Positions 1 to 10,612 of a stretch of 64,000 bases of DNA are shown here, one piece after another. Source of the stretch: Pseudisothecium myosuroides (taxonomy: Eukaryota > Streptophyta > Bryopsida > Hypnales > Lembophyllaceae); contig OX637296.1 of NCBI GenBank assembly GCA_951799445.1, forward strand, positions 22,134,001-22,198,000, read 5' to 3'. Below the pieces are notes generated by a model. That model saw only the letters and a list, made by a program, of their open reading frames with translations, did not search any database and was not told the origin of the DNA. How positions within the stretch are numbered: position 1 is the first letter of the stretch; every line of letters starts with the position of its first letter. The position numbers and the translations under genes were made by a program.

Positions 1-670
1 GCGAAACCCTATTGCAATCCGAGGAATTGCTGGCGAACTGATTGAAGGAGTTTTCGAAGGTTACAGAATTCTTTTGTAGTGCATTGAATTTCCCTCTGTT
101 CTTCGATGCTGTTGTTATGAATCCTGATTTCTGTTCTCAATGTGACGCGGATTCTATCACATTTGCTCAGGAACGCTACGCAGATTCCATCACGATTTGC
201 TTGTGATCCCAAGCTACTGTGCTAGTGAGGACATGGGCCACTGGTGTGAATGTTAAATGTTACACGTATTCTATCATATTTGCTCAGGAACGCTATGTAG
301 ATTCCATTACGATTGTTTGTGATCTCAAGCTCCTGTGCTAGTGAGGACATGGGCCACTGGTGTCAATGTTAATCGTAGCTAGGAGCTCAGTACCTCTGTT
401 GCTCGCGAGGCAGTGTCAAGCTACTTCCGAAAATGCAAGTGATTATCAACGGAGTTCTGTAACATTGTGACAAATGATAGTGGAATATTTCGGGGCCATT
501 GGGGCTGATTTGTTTTGGGTTTGAGTCTGCTTGCCCTGAAAAGTGGCAAAATCAAGGAATTCGGCCATCTAACTACATTCATGTTGCTACGTATTTTGAA
601 GCAGAAGACCTAACAAAAGTTGTCCTACATCCACGTCAAGCTGAGGGTGAAACCCTAATACCTTCACGGA
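1..670. other. 5' flank of BTB gene A, with a 117-bp tandem duplication
   Basis: No gene is recognised here. Positions 151-267 and 268-375 are two tandem copies of one ~117-bp unit that differ by a few substitutions and small indels; each begins ATTCTATCA and contains CTCAGGAACGCTA. The stretch from 376 to 670 shows no recognisable element. None of this sequence matches the region upstream of the paralogous BTB gene at 20.6 kb, so the two genes have unrelated 5' flanks. Confidence 0.6.
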
Positions 671-709
671 ATGGAGAGCATACATGAAGTGGAGGTTGGA
701 TTTGGGATG

Positions 710-2155
710 ATGGAGAAAGGTTATGGCAACAAAAGTACCAGTGATGTTATCGTCTATCTGATACCAAGTTCCACGACAGTGGAGAGTGGGGACACCGGGA
801 GGAAGCGAAAGAGGAATGCTGAATCTTCGGAGGGTCTCTTGGCTACCTTGCACGTGCACTCTGAGCGGCTGTGTCATTGCAGCAAGTATTTTCAGATTCT
901 CTTGGACAAGCGGTGGTCAAACTCTAACAGAAAGTCCCCAATGGAGTTCTTCCTTGAGGTCCATACAGATGTGAAGTATTACGGAGATTGCTTCTCTCGG
1001 ATGTATGCTCCCAATTTTACGGGAATTCCAAGTGTGGAACATGCCCTGGAGCTTCTCAAAGTTGCCTCGCAGATTGAATTTGCGAAGGTTATGGATGAAA
1101 TCATGGGCTACTTGTCACACATACCATGGTCGGTAGAAAACGAAAGCAAGATTCGTATGTTCCCCTTCTCGAAGTATATCTCGTCTAGTGCTACGAGTGA
1201 GGTGAATGAGAGGTTGCGGTTGCAACTGCACGGGACCACGGAGGAGAGCTACGAGCGCTTGTATGAAGTGGGTCAAGACTATCTGCACTCCAATTTAGAT
1301 TCTGCCTTGATTTATGTTGGTGGTCAGAAGAGCTACAAGTACATCGAAAGTCCTCGCCGCTTGAAAGGAAGTTGTGAAATGTTTGCTAAAGTATTCAATG
1401 GTATTGTGCAATGTGGGTGCTATTACACTCTTGCGAAAGACGCAATTGCACTTGTCACCGGAAAAGCGAAAGATCTTCTCAGAACAACTAAAGCAGAAAC
1501 TGGCAATTCCCGTACCTTGGAATCAAACTTCCAAAAGATCTGCTGGCTTTTTGAGCTTTTGTTGAATGCCAAAGGGGCCCAAGAACTTGTTGAACACATG
1601 TTGAGTGACAGCAATTGGCGTTCCATTTTGTTCCACCTCTACCTTGGTGTGGATAAGGAAACATATCACCTCTTTGCATGGCCGTGCGCATGGGCATGCA
1701 CTATGGTTTCCATCGTCAAGCAAGTGCTAGCTGGCCATTTGTTATTGAGTTCCTCAGCAAAGAGGATTGCTCTGTTCGATTTATTTGACCACTCCACTTT
1801 ATTTGAAGTCGCTTTATTGTACGGTGAAGATAAGGATGCTGCACAACTTTTGAGTTCCTTCATGATGACCCTCCCACATAAATACCAAACAACCAAGCTC
1901 CGGAAATGGTTGATTGATGTTGGTGGTGATAGTAGATTATGCGTTCCGCGTGAAGTATTAAGATTGGCTCATCCAATGTGGATCAAGGACTTGAAGAGAA
2001 GTTTGAACGCACTGGAATCTGCTCGTGTTGCTGAAATTGTGGCCAAGAACCCAGACGAGGCAGGTCCTCGGGGTCAACTTCCAGTAGAAGATCCGTGGGC
2101 AGACGATGCAGGTCCTCTGGGACAACTTCCAGTAGAAGATCCGTGGAATTTTTGA
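710..2155 (+). CDS. BTB/POZ domain protein, paralogue A
   Basis: Intronless reading frame of 481 aa, probably a plant BTB/POZ protein of the group that includes Arabidopsis At1g63850 and At3g05675-like proteins. Such proteins are generally thought to act as CUL3 E3-ligase adaptors, but the substrate here is unknown. A divergent BTB fold spans about residues 8-115 (STSDVIVYL, then HSERLCHCSKYFQILLDKRW, then RMYAPNFTG). It is followed by the helical family region, including ELLKVASQIEFAKVMDEI and HIPWSVENESKI, and then a long alpha-helical C-terminal half. The tail contains two copies of a GQLPVEDPW motif. I chose the start at MEKGYGN because it is conserved in paralogue B (20676-22244). An in-frame ATG at 671 would add 13 residues with no counterpart in B. 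The frame is open throughout and close to B, which argues for a functional gene. Function is inferred from family only. Confidence 0.85.
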   Translation: MEKGYGNKSTSDVIVYLIPSSTTVESGDTGRKRKRNAESSEGLLATLHVHSERLCHCSKYFQILLDKRWSNSNRKSPMEFFLEVHTDVKYYGDCFSRMYAPNFTGIPSVEHALELLKVASQIEFAKVMDEIMGYLSHIPWSVENESKIRMFPFSKYISSSATSEVNERLRLQLHGTTEESYERLYEVGQDYLHSNLDSALIYVGGQKSYKYIESPRRLKGSCEMFAKVFNGIVQCGCYYTLAKDAIALVTGKAKDLLRTTKAETGNSRTLESNFQKICWLFELLLNAKGAQELVEHMLSDSNWRSILFHLYLGVDKETYHLFAWPCAWACTMVSIVKQVLAGHLLLSSSAKRIALFDLFDHSTLFEVALLYGEDKDAAQLLSSFMMTLPHKYQTTKLRKWLIDVGGDSRLCVPREVLRLAHPMWIKDLKRSLNALESARVAEIVAKNPDEAGPRGQLPVEDPWADDAGPLGQLPVEDPWNF

Positions 2156-3568
2156 CCTTGAAACACAAAGTGAATTGCAGGACTCAAGCGCTACATAAGG
2201 AGAAGTTTGTGCAGATTGGAGCCTTGATGAATGAGAGAAGTACAGGAAACAAGAGATGCAGACATCAGGACTTCAACTTTTCGAGATTTTGGATGAACAA
2301 TGCATAAGTGGAATTCTGGATCAAGGCGCTCAGTCTGCACATTTATGTTTTTGTTATGCTTCGCATGTCTCTCTTGATTACTTGTGGAGTGAAGTGACAG
2401 TATGAACTATTGTACATGTCGGTAATGTACTAATGTCACTTGACATTTTGGAATTGCATGTTAAAATACTTGCAGTTGAGAGCAGATGTTTCGGTTTGGG
2501 GGAAGTGCAAAAAACTAACAATACTTTCTGCTTTCGAATAGGACATGACTTCCAGGCACTAGATGTGAAGAACGAAGCCGTTGCTCTGCGCATGAGGTCC
2601 TGTAACTCTCAAGGATTGGTATGGGGCTAACATTAATTTGAGGCAAATGGTCCTTCTTTTGTAGTAACCAACTTGTACAGCCCTACGCTTAATGGTTGGT
2701 TGTGGCTCTGAACTTGATTCCTTGTTTGAGCATTTGAACTTGCTGTATTCCTTGTATTTGCCTTGTCAGACTTGTGTGATTCCTGGTGTCCGCATAAGTG
2801 GGACTGTCTTAGAGGATCTGGAAAAACAGATGCATTCCAAACCCTCCTTAGCGTGATGGATTAGCTTTTTACTCTGCAATTTGATTCATATCCAAGGTAC
2901 TATTTGAGTGCTTGTGTGCAGTTTCACCAGTCTTCTGCTACTTTGTCATTTGTTCAGTAGGAATCTAAACAGTCTGTCTACACATGACTGAAAGTTTTGC
3001 GAGACTGATTCTTTCTCCGATCATGCAGAGGATTGAAAGAGGCCCGGATGGTGGCCCATATCCTGATAGCATGATTTCAGAGATCCTGATAAGTCTCGAG
3101 TTGCCTTGTTGCTTGAGCTGTTGTAGAGAAGGGATATGATTTAATACCTTTTACTGTCCATTGACACATTCAGTTGCACATGTATCAACAGTCAACCAAG
3201 CTTATGCCATTTCCAAGACTCAATGCAAACCGCGAAGCACTTTCAAGTTCGTATTCTGGATTGCCGGTATGCTTCAAGGCATTTTAGTCCGAGTAATTTC
3301 TCATTAATGCAAAGTAACATTTGAGTAACATTTTAGTCTATAAAAGACAATTTGATGAAATTGGTATAAAGGATATATTTTTACAGAGATACAGGCAGAA
3401 GTGTGAAAGAATTAAAAAAGATTGTGGCCTCAGAAATGGTGCATGCCGGCGATGCACATTTTAGGGGCTGGATAACTTACTGACGACTCAACCCCTTTAG
3501 CGATGCCTCACACTTTTCTTTCCTGTTCATCGGCCATTGCATGGCTACTGATCTGAAAAAATTGGCTC
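2156..3568. other. 3' flank of BTB gene A (duplicated, non-coding)
   Basis: Sequence between the BTB stop codon and the first C-terminal remnant. It matches 22245-23549 closely. It holds short open frames only, none conserved in frame between the copies. Parts of it (for example around 2160-2340 and 3460-3560) also match the flanks of the BTB remnants at 3690-3920 and 10640-12930, so it has been multiplied together with the BTB 3' end. The proximal part is probably the 3' UTR. Confidence 0.5.
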
Positions 3569-3680
3569 AGAAGTCTGGTTGCACTGAAACTGGCTTGTGC
3601 TGCTGCAATTGCGACCCCAAAACCAGCCGAGACTGGTTCTTCTTCGCCTACTACCTGTGGAAGAGTGGACCACTTAGCTC
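3569..3680 (+). pseudogene. C-terminal remnant of a BTB gene (copy 1, first remnant)
   Basis: Translation gives RSLVALKLACAAAIATPKP and then a GSSSP segment, matching the BTB gene C-terminus (RSLNALESARVAEIVAKNP) and the remnant at 10417-10612 (RSLTALKSACAAEIMAKDP). No upstream BTB coding sequence is present. The counterpart at 23550-23657 ends in a stop; this copy has lost that stop by substitution. The sequence after it resembles the BTB 3' flank, so a whole 3' end was duplicated, not just an exon. Confidence 0.65.
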
Positions 3681-3689
3681 TGGATCACG

Positions 3690-5480
3690 AAAGTGAATTG
3701 CAGTGGAATACTCCACAAGGGAAAGATTGAGAAATTGGAGCGATGGTGGCTGAGAGAACTGCAGAAAACAAGCGATATATACATTGGGGGTTCTGTTTTT
3801 TTGAGTATTTGGATACGTAATACTTACGCCGAATTCAAGTTCAAGGCTCTCCAGCGATCTGTACTATGGTTTTGTAGAGCTTCACATTTCTCTATGATCG
3901 TGATACATGTGCTCTGATAGTGAGAGTAAGAGCACCGCTAAATACGTTCATGATTTGTGAAATTTTGGAATTGTAGACGGACTAAAGTAGTTGCAATTGA
4001 GCGCAAATGCTTTGATTGGGAGGAATTTCAGGATGTGGTATTACTTACTGCTTCTGTATTGTCTTTACTTTGGCATTTGGATAACAATTATGTAATTTAA
4101 AATAACAATTTCTTATCACAAATCTATACTGCAAATATTTTAAACTAAGAAGATTTAGAGCTTTATAATCTAGTCCTGAAGACAAGGTGCAAGAAAGAAC
4201 ATTTTCTTCAGTTAAAAACACAAATATCTTTCAATCTATACCATCAAAGTTTCTGAAATTTCTTCCACACGGTTTAGTGCAAGTTCCTATGGTTAGATAT
4301 GCAAAAAGATAAAAAAATTTAAAAATTTAGGCACTATGCAAAATGATTAAAAAATAAGAAAATTAGGCCCTTTGCCATTTCTACAAGGTTTCCCTCTAGT
4401 TGAGTGCAAGTTCTTACGGTTAGATATGCAAAAAAAACTTAATTTAATTTAAAAATTAAGCACTTTGCATTAGAAGTGTTTTTGATGAAAAACTGGAATT
4501 GGCACTTTAGGAGTTAAGATCATACCTTAGAAAGATCAAGTATAGACTAGTTCTCTAAATTGGAAAACTAAAAATGTGCAAAATTCCAACAAAGTATTTT
4601 CTTTGAAATTTGTAAAAAATAGATAATGAAATGAAATTATAAAATAAAAGATGTTCATTTGTAACAATTTACAAGACTTCAATTTAAAATTAAAATAAAT
4701 GTTTTTAAAATTCCTTTCTTCAATAGCAATAAATCAGAAAAAAAAATTGAATCTTTTAATGAAAGGATATTCAATAGTACTCTCAAAAATCAACATTCCC
4801 TTCTAAATTTATTTTAGAAAATGATTTTAAATGTTCTAACAAGTTAAAATAGTCATTTCCACCTTTGTTATAAGTTTAACTACAATTTTTCCACCTTTGT
4901 TTTGTTATTATGGGATCAATACTCCCATAATTATGCTTGAAAAACATTGTAGCATGTAAAGTGTTATAGAAACAAATTCAAGGCATTCATGCAAATCAAC
5001 CAAAAATGATATTATGAAAAATAAATGATTTTCTTTAATCCATTCTAGTGCATGGCAGTGTTAGTTGTACATCTGCATAGTTGTTTTTTCCACTTTTGAT
5101 CAAGAATGAAAAATGGATTTCTTCAAGTTTAGTTTTCATTTACTTGAAAACTTCAAAAAAAAATTTAAATGAGTCTTAATTTGTAGTTTGAAGTTGAAAA
5201 CCTACAATTGAATATCTAATCAATAAATGACAAGGAAACTTGGTATTCACTACAATATATGCTTAGGGGGAATATTTTTAATTTTATATTGAAATTATTT
5301 TCAAACTTTTCCAAAATAGTTTAAAATATGTGAGTAATAGGAGATATTTGGATTTGTCTCTAAAAAATAAAATAAAATAAAATATTTTATACAGTGCCAA
5401 AGGTCTTTTTAAAGTAAAAAAAGTGAAATTTGACTACTTGAATATAGACTCAATCCATTCATGGTTATACTCAATGTTAA
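3690..5480. other. AT-rich non-coding block with short direct repeats
   Basis: No gene is seen. Positions ~4270-4480 carry imperfect repeats of a motif like AGTGCAAGTTCCTATGGTTA followed by ATGCAAAAAGAT and TTAGGCACTTTGC. The same repeats are expanded at 24470-24830 in copy 2. The end near 4505 (GGCACTTTAGGAGTTAA) resembles the right end of the TTAA-bounded elements, so part of this block may be a decayed member. Confidence 0.4.
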
Positions 5481-6320
5481 TAAGATATAGACTCTACTTC
5501 CAAGAACATGATGTACGGTGAGTGTACTCAAAAGTGCCCATTTTCCAATTGGTTTTTATATCTAGACAATTATAACTAGAATTTTGATTCAAAAATCTTG
5601 AACAAGCATAAATACAGGACATAATTGGAGGCAAGGGATACTTTGGAGTAAATTTAGAGCACCCCGACCAATTCTTTCCTATCCCTATCTCCATATGGAT
5701 AAAGGGCAAGCAAATATGGGAATAGTGAATGTTCTTCTCCCACCAATGTTGCTCAATATACATAAAGGTGATTTGAGTTTTGTATAAATGAGGTCCTATA
5801 CCAAGTTGAGCCCTCCTTCCCCTCAAACTTTAGAAGTGCAAGATCTTGGTGGAGTATTTTCTTCCCTATTCAGAGAAGGATAGGAAGCCCTTGGTGGGAA
5901 TGCGTTTTAGTCCTTGAACTCTTCTCCATCATTGCAAGCTTATTGCTATGTCTTTTCTTTTCTTTGAATTTATTAAAGTTAATTGTAAAGTTTGTCCTGA
6001 GTTTGTGGACCGGTGTTAGAGGAAGGTTTAACCAAGAATAATACAAAACCTCGAGTACAAAACAAACATGGCACCAAGTGACCAAACTCCATCAGACCTA
6101 AGTTCTTCCCAAACTCAAGCTCCTGGTCTTGCCTTGCACACACTTTACAATTAACTCTATTATCTTAAAAAGTAATTAATTTAATGTCATTTTTTGCACC
6201 AGCCTCAATAGATACCTGAGTTTTTTGAGGATTATGCAGATGAATAGGGTTATTGAAAAGGACGTCCTGACCGGGCCTCTTGGAATGGGGGCTAGGTCAT
6301 TTTCTATGACAAATACTGCA
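5480..6320. repeat. Dispersed repeat, unclassified
   Basis: Matches 18480-19020 (most of its length) and, more weakly, ~38960-39220. Shared landmarks are a TTTTATATCTAGACA stretch, TCTTGAACAAG, CTCCATCATTGCAAGCTTATTG and a right part ending near GTCATTTTCTATGA. The reading frames are not conserved between copies, so I cannot assign a class. It is absent at the equivalent position of duplication copy 2. Confidence 0.5.
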
Positions 6321-6372
6321 CTGTCTTGGCAAGTCCCTTCAAGACTGAAAAACTGAGAGCTGTGAGCTAAGC

Positions 6373-6704
6373 TTAAGGTAGGAGGTCCTTAAATGGAGCG
6401 GGCATTAAAATGGAGCCCTAACTGAAATGTAAACTGTTTGTACATGTTATTTTTTCATAGCCTCCATCAATGTACAGACTGTGTACATTTTAGCTAGGGC
6501 ACCATTTTAGAGCCCTATGCCATTTCAACTTTAAAATTTTTTAACTAATTAAAAAAAGCATGAAAAAATATGAAACAACTTGGGTTAGATGTCAGTTCAA
6601 TCTATTTTTTAAGGAAAATTGACTGAAAAAAATTTCAAGATATTTCACCTCCTCAAAATTCAGTTCCAGCCCTTAAATGCTCCATTATAGGACCTTCTAC
6701 CTTA
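6373..6704. mobile_element. MITE with TAAGGTAGRAGGTCC ends
   Basis: About 330 bp bounded by inverted repeats: left TAAGGTAGGAGGTCC, right GGACCTTCTACCTTA. The flanks (GAGAGCTGTGAGCTA before, GACATCCATGGCACGACGG after) are found fused at 6960-6995, which is an uninterrupted copy of the same flank and so an empty site. The target duplication is short and ambiguous (TA or TTA), compatible with Tc1/mariner-like or PIF/Harbinger-like MITEs. Further copies lie at 42424-42740 and, partial, at 16046-16330. Confidence 0.7.
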
Positions 6705-7786
6705 GACATCCATGGCACGACGGTGGAGTTGGCTCACTATTTCACAACTAATTCTTACAGTATCCAAATAATACATTTGAAAATGCACAGGGATTATTTT
6801 TTCTCTTGGTAATAGGATCTTACAATTTGTTAGATGTCTATTAATAATCATGTTGAAAACACTTAAATTGAAGGTTATGGGTGCTGCTACATTATGACAT
6901 TCTCTGTTCTCTCTGACAAATACTGCACTGTCTTGGCAAGTCCCTTCAGGACTGAAAAACTGAGAGCTGTGAGCTAGACATCCATGGCACGACGGTGGAG
7001 TTGGCTCCAGGGACCTCCAGCAAGTGCCGCTGAAAGAGTGGGCTGAATGGAGGTATTGTTATTGGCCACAAGCACATTGAGCAGTTGGTTGGTGTGTTTG
7101 GAAACAGATTCTACAACTAATCACAGTTTAGAAACAACGGCAAAATATGATCTTAAGCTTAGGTTGGTTTTCACATGCAGGTTGTTACAGCTTCTTGTGG
7201 CTGCACGTCACATGAAGTCACACAGCACAAGGACACAAGGTTAGCCATGATATGCCAGAGAACACCGTATGTAATGTTCAATTTAGCATAATTTACAACA
7301 AAAACCGCAGCAAATGGGAACCAAAGCACTAAGGTAAAACAACCCATTGTGGTCAGAATTAGGAATTTGCCCTCATGCCATTGCTAAAATTGTTTAATTT
7401 TTTGGAGCAAGTGCAATGCACCATGCAGTGATGAAAGTTTTAGATAATCCAAGAGGGTTAGTAAGCATGGAAATCACATAGGTTGGATGATAAATTGTTG
7501 CAATTAAGTACACTGGGGAACAAAAAGATATATATGTCATGCCTGTATGTGCAATTCAACTTTCTATGTATAATATAGAATACAATTGACATTTTTTGCC
7601 TTGCACAATGAACATTCAAATCTTACACAATTCCAATCAAGCATACCAAATTTCAGTTTCAAAAAGCAAAACTCCATTTGGGGTGAATTGATTCATTTAA
7701 TTTTCATGGTTTTACATGATAATTCATTGAAATACATTGGTAATGAATTTTTTTTAACTTGATTGCAGAGATATGTTGAAAACATC
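6705..7786. other. Non-coding, shared with 25717-27030 and 41100-42300
   Basis: No gene is seen. Positions 6709-6750 repeat 6968-7008. From ~7040 the sequence matches duplication copy 2 (from 25717) and a third, more diverged copy near 41.1 kb; landmarks are TTATTGGCCACAA, TTGGTTGGTGTGTTT and GGGAACCAAAGCACTA. The site TTAA at 7153-7156 is the unoccupied counterpart of the element at 25820-26048. Confidence 0.5.
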
Positions 7787-8107
7787 TACATGCACATCTT
7801 CCTTTCAACAAGCATCTCCAAGAAAGTTTCAAACTATTCTTCCTATAGAGATTTCAATATTGGGGTGAGAATGCCCTAATTTGGGAAAATAGATATCTCT
7901 TTAATGTAATTAGATTTTGGCAAAGTAATTTTACCATCACGCTCAAATGTACAAAATTAGTTACATTGTAGGGGACAAATTGGAAAAATTATTTACAATA
8001 AAGAAAATATTTATTTTCCCAAATTAGAGTATTGTCAACTCTATGGAAAGAATTCTAAAACTTTCTTGGAGATGCTTGTTGAAGGAAAGATGCTTGTTTA
8101 TGTACCA
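7787..8107. mobile_element. Imperfect foldback element
   Basis: The left arm (CATCTTCCTTTCAACAAGCA and onward, ~7795-7906) is the inverse of the right arm (~7995-8095, ending TGCTTGTTGAAGGAAAGATG). The arms share AACAAGCATCTCCAAGAAAG and CTAATTTGGGAAAATA, at roughly 80-85 per cent identity by eye. The same structure is present at 27030-27370, so it predates the segmental duplication. There is no coding capacity. Confidence 0.6.
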
Positions 8108-8757
8108 ATATACACAATTAGAGTATTAGAGGACAACTAGCTCCTATTACACGTCTTCCCAATTTTATATGGAAGATAGAAGTTGAACAATCAAATGTGC
8201 ACATTGTACACTAGTCACAAAATGTACAATACCATTACTTTAACAATCAACTTCTTGGGCAACCGTATTTGACTGCCATAGAGTTTTTAGTTCTACAAAT
8301 ACATTCAAAATTTAGCTTTCAAGAATATTGAATGGCCTTGATTTTGCAAAAAGAAAAAGTTACTTATAAAAAAAATAAAAAATTGAAGTATATAAAATTG
8401 ATTGAATGTCTTTAACTACAATTTTTTTAAATTTAAATTGAAACTCAAGAAAGAGATATTTAAATGCAATAATGTCAATTATATCCAAAAGCCTCATACG
8501 GCTATTTTTTATTTTTGATACTGAATTATACTTTGAACGCTCATAAAAAGGCATCTTCAACAATTTTGTACCTTTTGTTTTGAAAAAAACTCGGTTTAGA
8601 AATTTTCTTTCAAATATATTTGGCTCCATCTACCTAAGCAATTGGAAATTGACCTATTTATACAATCAAAATTTGGATCAACTTGGTATAATTACTAGCA
8701 CAAATATTTTGCAATTAGATAAAGCCAATCTAGAATCCCACTTAAAGAAAATGTTCC

Positions 8758-9279
8758 TCATGCACACTTAGTGTCATCAATGTTCAAAGCTAAAATATCA
8801 TTGTGAAATCCCAGCAGCTCGGAAGGGATGATGATTTCTTCAGGTAGAGTTATAGTGTCACGCTCATTGCTTCCTTCTCCGCTTTCTTCATTTTGCGTAT
8901 TCACATTGACTTTGAGAGTGTTTTCTTCTAGAATAAGCCTTGGATTGAATGCAACCAAACTATGGTTGTAAAAGGATGAAAAATCTTGATCATTGATGAG
9001 GCTCCATTGGTAGAATTCCGCTACTTCCACATATTTGTCAACTTTATTGTACTCAAACAGTGGATAGTTTGGAAATAATTTGTATTGTATATCATCATCA
9101 TCATCTTCCAAAGCCTCTAAAAGGAAATTGGGAAGGTAAAAATGACTTTCATCCATCGTGTATCCAGAAGTCTTTTGGATGCCATTAGTAATGAGGTTTG
9201 AAGAAACTAAGTCTTTGAAATCATCACTATGTGGCCCTGAATGTAGCCAAGATTCTTTCCTTTCTCTTTTTTCATCCAT
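8758..9279 (-). CDS. Unknown acidic protein, copy 1 (possible single exon)
   Basis: Open frame of 173 aa starting MDEKRERKESWLHSGPHSDD, with an acidic run (EALEDDDDD) near residue 58 and hydrophilic sequence throughout. There is no signal peptide, membrane segment or recognised domain. A paralogue at 28029-28580 keeps the frame: an aspartate-run length change is exactly one codon and most changes are substitutions. The frames diverge only at the C-terminus (this copy ends DDTKCA). The start at MDEKR is the first Met shared by both copies; upstream Mets are not conserved. It could be a small gene, an exon of a larger gene or a captured fragment inside a transposon. I do not recognise it. Confidence 0.45.
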   Translation of the reverse strand: MDEKRERKESWLHSGPHSDDFKDLVSSNLITNGIQKTSGYTMDESHFYLPNFLLEALEDDDDDIQYKLFPNYPLFEYNKVDKYVEVAEFYQWSLINDQDFSSFYNHSLVAFNPRLILEENTLKVNVNTQNEESGEGSNERDTITLPEEIIIPSELLGFHNDILALNIDDTKCA

Positions 9280-9676
9280 TTTGATATAGGTAGATATAGT
9301 AAATCTTAAGTTAACAAAATGGTGCAATATTTGAAACAGATAAATATTGATTAATGAAGAATAAAATATGCTTCCTTGCAACAAGAAAATAGATACATGG
9401 ATAATAATGTTTTGAAATGCAGAACATTTCTTTTTTATAGATGTTTGATAACTTTGAATTACTAGAAAAGTAAAAGCATTCTGATGTAACTTTTACATTA
9501 ATTGAATATGAAAAAGCAAAATGATCAGCTGAAACCAACATTCACTATATTAATATAGTGAATATGAAAAAGTAAAAGAGTCTTTATAATTCTGGGCTGT
9601 TGAGCCTCTGCTTGGTGCCTCCGTTTCATACTGTGCTACATAGCCTCAACAAGATCTGAATCCTGAGCAGCAGGTG

Positions 9677-9871
9677 GGATAACCAAAATTTGTTAAAATG
9701 GCGGTATTCTATTAAAATGGCGTGGAAAGGGAAGGGTGGAAATGGACAATTTCATTAAATTGGCATGACTTAGGGGCACCAAAAAATGTGATTAATCTGC
9801 ACAAAGCTCTAAAGTATAGGACTAGAAAAATAGCGTATGGAATACAGCCATTTTAAAGAAATTTCCCATGA
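9677..9871. mobile_element. Small inverted-repeat element, AAAATGGCGG family
   Basis: The left end TTTGTTAAAATGGCGGTATTC is inverse to the right end GAATACAGCCATTTTAAAG, at a size near 195 bp. Internally it repeats the word ATTAAAATGGCG. The counterpart in copy 2 is 29263-29488, and a fresher member with perfect ends sits at 23797-23956. It is non-autonomous. Confidence 0.55.
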
Positions 9872-10151
9872 ATGAATTCAGTTCATAACTCATGTGAATT
9901 TGCGAGAATCCTAAGTGGACATTGGAGACATTTGTCACTGGCACTGTTGATAACTAAAGGCCAACTGCCTGGGAATTTTTCTGAGCCCACTCATGTTCTT
10001 CATCAGTAGGTGCAGAACAGTCCTCAAGAAGTTCATCTCCTTGTACTACTCGATCGAAGTAAACATTTAGCACGCAAAAGATTCATGATATAGAAGTTGC
10101 GGCCATTAAACCGCTCGATCAGAAGACATTGCTTATCTATTCTAATAAAAC

Positions 10152-10416
10152 TGTTAGAGAGTCTCGGTTTTCAGTGTGAAAGAAAGATGAAAGGAAAGAG
10201 AGAGAATTAGCAAGAAGAAAAACAAAATCTATTTGTGGAAGCTGGAAGAAGAACGACGAAGCCAGATACAAAGCCAGATAGTATTGTGTTTGCAGTCGAT
10301 CACATGTAGACTGTAAATCCTTTTCTTCGTCATAAAATTTCTTTAGTGCTGTTTTGGAGCTTGAACAAGGCACAAGGAGGGGATATTCAAGAGTTTTTGT
10401 TTGATATATTCTAACA
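10152..10416. mobile_element. Solo-LTR-like block
   Basis: 265 bp beginning TGTTAGAGAG and ending ATATTCTAACA, so with the TG..CA and short inverted ends typical of Ty1/copia LTRs. The body is purine-rich early and T-rich late. No primer-binding site, coding region or second LTR is nearby, and no clean 5-bp target duplication is seen. The copy at 29819-30080 is 262 bp, so the block predates the segmental duplication. It directly abuts the broken end of the BTB remnant that follows. Class assignment is tentative. Confidence 0.35.
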
Positions 10417-10612
10417 GTGGATGATTATGAATTTTATGTGCCGCTCAGTGTCGTAGAATTGACTCACTCATTGTGAATCAAGTCCGGACTTGCAGAGAAG
10501 CCTGACAGCACTGAAATCTGCTTGTGCAGCTGAAATTATGGCCAAGGATCCAAATGTTGCAAGTTCCTCTCCTATAGACTGCATGCTACCAGAAGATGAA
10601 TGGGTCATTTAG
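10417..10612 (+). pseudogene. C-terminal remnant of a BTB gene (copy 1, second remnant)
   Basis: Aligns with the last ~65 codons of the BTB genes. TATGTGCCGCTCAGTGTCGT corresponds to the YVP.EVLR stretch, then a TGA replaces the Trp codon of LWIKD, a small insertion shifts the frame, and the frame resumes as DLQRSLTALKSACAAEIMAK and ends LPEDEWVI-stop. The identical TGA in the copy 2 counterpart (30081-30276) shows it was already broken before duplication. The 5' end abuts the LTR-like block. Confidence 0.75.
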